Assembly (NCBI GenBank): GCA_964386865.1
Contig: CAYLUN010000183.1
Coordinates: 1 to 6,006 of the forward strand
Source: CAYLUN01 sp964386865
Lineage (GTDB): Bacteria; Verrucomicrobiota; Kiritimatiellia; RFP12; UBA1067
Direction: 5' to 3'
DNA length: 6,006 nt
A model generated the notes under the pieces. The model saw only the letters and a list, made by a program, of their open reading frames with translations, was not told the DNA's origin and ran no database searches. Position numbers and translations under genes: made by a program. Shown piece by piece: positions 5,608 through 6,006 of this stretch. Positions within the stretch are counted from its first letter, which is position 1; each line of letters opens with the position of its first letter.

Positions 5608-5895
5608 TCAGGGTGTGGGTTTCGGCGACCGCGCAGCGGACGGCGAATACCCACCACCCTGTTGTTCGGCAGCCGTGCCTCGCTTCTTTGACTCAAGCCA
5701 CTTCTGTAGTCTAGGAAGTTGCTCGGTCTTAACGAGTAGGGCAGCGGGGGTGTCGCCATTGTACAAGTAGATCCAAACGTCACCGAAGTCCTTCGTCCTG
5801 ATCACCCCATTGCTGATGACTTGACTGGAAAGGACCAGAGGGATGTTCTTGACTAGAACGTCAGCCACCTTGCCTGCCGTGACTTGTGCCCACAC
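5608..5895 (-). CDS. Small protein of unknown function, possibly the 3' part of a frameshifted gene
   Basis: From the GTG at 5895 the frame gives 95 residues, ending 45 bases before the next gene on the same strand. Residues 33-72 (TKDFGDVWIYLYNGDTPA, then LVKTEQLPRLQKWLESK) look like a real compact domain; the last 25 residues are Gly-, Ser- and Pro-rich. I do not recognise a family. The start is doubtful: no ribosome site precedes the GTG, no better start exists in frame, and the frame stays open upstream to a TGA at 5962-5964, reading HFEGPSPVTGCAVWAQVTAG across the proposed start. That suggests the true N-terminus lies further upstream in another frame. The codon use, poorer in G and C at third positions, matches the next two genes, so it probably belongs to the same cluster. 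Confidence 0.5.
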   Translation of the reverse strand: MWAQVTAGKVADVLVKNIPLVLSSQVISNGVIRTKDFGDVWIYLYNGDTPAALLVKTEQLPRLQKWLESKKRGTAAEQQGGGYSPSAARSPKPTP

Positions 5896-5906
5896 CGCAC
5901 AACCAG

Positions 5907-6006
5907 TTACAGGAGAAGGACCCTCGAAGTGTTCGGTGACGAGCCCTCGTATGTAAGCGGCTCAACTTTGACCGTCTTGACGGCGGCAGGATCAGGCGAT
6001 GCGCGA
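5907..6006 (-). other. Open frame entering from the window edge, possible 5' part of the frameshifted gene
   Basis: On the minus strand a frame enters at the edge and ends at TAA (5907-5909). It reads SPDPAAVKTVKVEPLTYEG and then SSPNTSRVLLL. The LTYEGSSP segment resembles the FEGPSPVT segment of the adjacent frame 23 bases further on, which fits either a frameshift or a small duplication. It could equally be the tail of a separate upstream gene. Confidence 0.25.

Overview
The window reads as part of a GC-rich bacterial genome, most likely from the PVC group (Lentisphaerota, Kiritimatiellota, Verrucomicrobiota or Planctomycetota). The basis is a Tat-exported Gfo/Idh/MocA-type oxidoreductase next to a secreted protein of unknown function and a secreted alanine-rich HEAT-like repeat protein, a combination I associate with those phyla. 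This placement is inferred from recall, not from a search. Every gene I can support lies on the minus strand, so gene order is described from high to low coordinates.

Left block (1-3720). A TetR-type regulator (2921-3640) is followed, with 4-base ATGA overlaps, by a secreted protein of unknown function (2043-2924) and then a Tat-exported oxidoreductase (760-2046). After 74 bases comes a secreted helical-repeat protein that runs off the window (1-685). A 23-base near-perfect palindrome (3646-3668) covers the likely -10 box of the regulator gene, so the cluster looks autoregulated. The likely job is sensing a small molecule and oxidising or modifying a sugar-like compound outside the cytoplasm, but no substrate is visible.

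Middle block (about 3680-4118). This has no gene I can support. It carries five degenerate GACGAAG-type repeats (3781-3840), then a chain of inverted repeats. The centrepiece is a 105-base unit (3859-3963) with a 22-base closing stem and three nested hairpins that fold into a compact four-way junction. G-T wobble pairs and GNRA-type loops favour the plus strand, so it may be a structured RNA transcribed against the genes, or a fold-back DNA element.

Right block (4119-6006). A more AT-rich gene set: a TIR-domain protein with two C-terminal membrane helices (4119-4802), a membrane-targeted protein with a duplicated proline-rich linker (4792-5562), and a small frame (5608-5895) that may be the 3' part of a frameshifted gene. 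Hand-counted 60-base lines give about 48-60% GC here against about 72-77% in the oxidoreductase gene. The TIR and linker genes overlap by 11 bases and are probably co-transcribed. They could be a horizontally acquired defence or signalling module next to the structured element. That link is inference.
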